Source: Verrucomicrobiales bacterium (GTDB lineage: Bacteria; Verrucomicrobiota; Verrucomicrobiia; Verrucomicrobiales; V1-33). From it: a stretch of 7,111 nucleotides of DNA. A program made the position numbers and the translations under genes. Shown here piece after piece: positions 6,373-7,111 of the stretch (within the stretch, counting starts at the first letter, position 1; each line of letters starts with the position of its first letter). Location of the stretch: contig JAQGPD010000621.1 of assembly GCA_028293305.1 (NCBI GenBank), positions 1 through 7,111 on the forward strand. Direction: 5' to 3'. The notes below the pieces were generated by a model. The model did no database searches, was not told where the DNA came from, and saw only the letters and a program-made list of their open reading frames with translations.

Positions 6373-6871
6373 GGGGGCAAGCAGTGTTTTTTAGTGTTAG
6401 TCGGAGGCGGTCCATCGCGTAGCGGTAGCGGCTGGCGGCGGTGTTGGCGGGGATGCCGAGGATTTCCGCGATCCTGGCGAAGGTTAGGTTTTCCCAGATC
6501 TTGAGGTGAACGACGGCACGTTGTTCCTCCGGAAGGGCGGCCAAAGCGTGGGCGACGGCCAGCGTGGGGTCGGATGAGATCTCCGTTTCAGTGTCCGGGA
6601 AATGATGTCCCTCCTGCTCATGACCAAAGCTTTCCATGAGTGCCCGCCGCCGGGCACTGTGTTTTACCAGATCAACAAAAGCGTTCCGGGCCGAGCGGAA
6701 AAGATAGGCCTGCGGATCGTGGGGAACGGGTCCCGCCCGCCGGGCCAGGCGGATGAAAAGCTCCTGCAGCAGGTCCCGCGTGTCCTGCTCAGACGCGGTC
6801 AGGCTGAGGAGAAACCGATAGAGCCCCGGCGCATGGGCATCATATAGAGCGGCGAGGGTTTCGGGAGGCAT
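6362..6871 (-). CDS. ECF-type RNA polymerase sigma-70 factor
   Basis: The protein has 169 residues, the usual size for an extracytoplasmic-function sigma factor. Region 2 covers about 7-75: LYDAHAPGLYRFLLSL at the start, TRDLLQELFIRLARR (31-45, core-binding helix 2.2) and AYLFRSARNAFVDLVKHSARRR (55-76, -10 recognition). An acidic, His-rich linker (about 80-101) follows. Region 4 covers about 105-158: LPEEQRAVVHLKIWENLTFARIAEILGIP with a helix-turn-helix and NTAASRYRYAMDRLR for -35 contact. It would direct RNA polymerase to a dedicated set of promoters, probably including its own operon. It is first in a three-gene operon and overlaps the next gene by 11 bases. The ATG at 6869-6871 starts region 2 at the normal distance. 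No Shine-Dalgarno sequence is visible; instead an inverted repeat lies directly upstream. Confidence 0.95.
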   Translation of the reverse strand: MPPETLAALYDAHAPGLYRFLLSLTASEQDTRDLLQELFIRLARRAGPVPHDPQAYLFRSARNAFVDLVKHSARRRALMESFGHEQEGHHFPDTETEISSDPTLAVAHALAALPEEQRAVVHLKIWENLTFARIAEILGIPANTAASRYRYAMDRLRLTLKNTACPHAP

Positions 6872-6875
6872 GAGG

Positions 6876-6894
6876 TGTCAGGGTATTACTGACA
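6876..6894 (-). promoter_or_regulatory. Inverted repeat just before sigma factor start
   Basis: TGTCAG (6876-6881) and CTGACA (6889-6894) are perfect inverted copies around a 7-base centre, ending 4 bases upstream of the sigma factor start codon. It could be an operator for a dimeric repressor or an RNA hairpin limiting ribosome access. The position favours a post-transcriptional or repressor role, but a 6-bp arm can arise by chance. Confidence 0.35.
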
Positions 6895-7111
6895 GGAGGA
6901 CGGCGCGCGGAAGGTTTTTGTCTGGTGGGATTGAAAATACTTTTGCGATTTCGCTCGGGATGCAGATTTTGAAGAGCCGCCGCGCCAGCAATTCATGCCG
7001 TGGGTGCCTGCCTTTGGATTTGATAGGAAATACGCGTGAAAGGGATGGATTGGCTGAATTTAAACATTTGTGAGCAGTAACGGCCGCCGCATTCTGCTGG
7101 AATGGGGTCGT
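6895..7111. other. Upstream region of the ECF operon
   Basis: No gene is supported here. A 67-codon plus-strand frame (6870-7073) begins inside the sigma factor gene and has no recognisable features. The stretch near 6915-6975 is relatively AT-rich on a GC-rich background and probably contains the promoter of the minus-strand operon, but I could not identify a convincing -35/-10 pair or an ECF-type promoter. Confidence 0.4.

Noticed and set aside
6870..7073. A 67-codon plus-strand frame divergent from the sigma factor
   Set aside because: It begins inside the sigma factor start codon region, has no ribosome site, family similarity or membrane segment, and is likely chance.

Overview
The window is about 7.1 kb of GC-rich bacterial DNA. 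A protein ending in a PEP-CTERM sorting tail, almost no recognisable Shine-Dalgarno sites, and an ECF sigma factor followed by proline-rich membrane proteins all suggest a member of the Verrucomicrobia (perhaps Verrucomicrobiales) or a PVC relative. This placement is inference from gene style, with no marker gene present.

Left part (1-2206). The window opens inside a plus-strand gene for an exported, glycine/threonine/serine-rich protein with a C-terminal PEP-CTERM signal. It is closed by a clear intrinsic terminator (754-795). Facing it on the minus strand is a lipoprotein with a glycoside hydrolase family 25 (lysozyme-like) fold, in which both expected acidic catalytic positions look changed. 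A 331-base divergent intergenic region follows, with no gene I can support.

Middle part (2207-4438). Two plus-strand oxidoreductases lie in the same direction: a luciferase-like flavin-dependent monooxygenase and an NADPH-type aldo/keto reductase with an intact catalytic tetrad. The 126-base gap between them holds a good sigma-70-like promoter, so the reductase probably has its own transcription start. They may serve related redox or detoxification roles, but nothing in the sequence names a substrate.

Right part (4464-6894). A minus-strand, tightly packed three-gene operon reads: ECF sigma factor, a 109-residue single-pass membrane protein (candidate zinc-free anti-sigma factor, 11-base overlap), then a 512-residue membrane-anchored protein of unknown function whose C-terminus resembles the pseudopilin-like 'HGRYP...DGKP..Y' module of Verrucomicrobia and Planctomycetes. 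The 29-base spacer before the third gene consists of three perfect copies of a 9-base repeat plus two bases, and the third gene's start codon sits at the repeat edge. An inverted repeat lies directly before the sigma factor start. A strong hairpin marks the convergent ends of this operon and the aldo/keto reductase gene. This operon is the most interesting part of the window: it looks like a cell-surface signalling unit whose third member is uncharacterised as far as I can tell.

No tRNA, rRNA, CRISPR array, insertion sequence or phage gene was seen.
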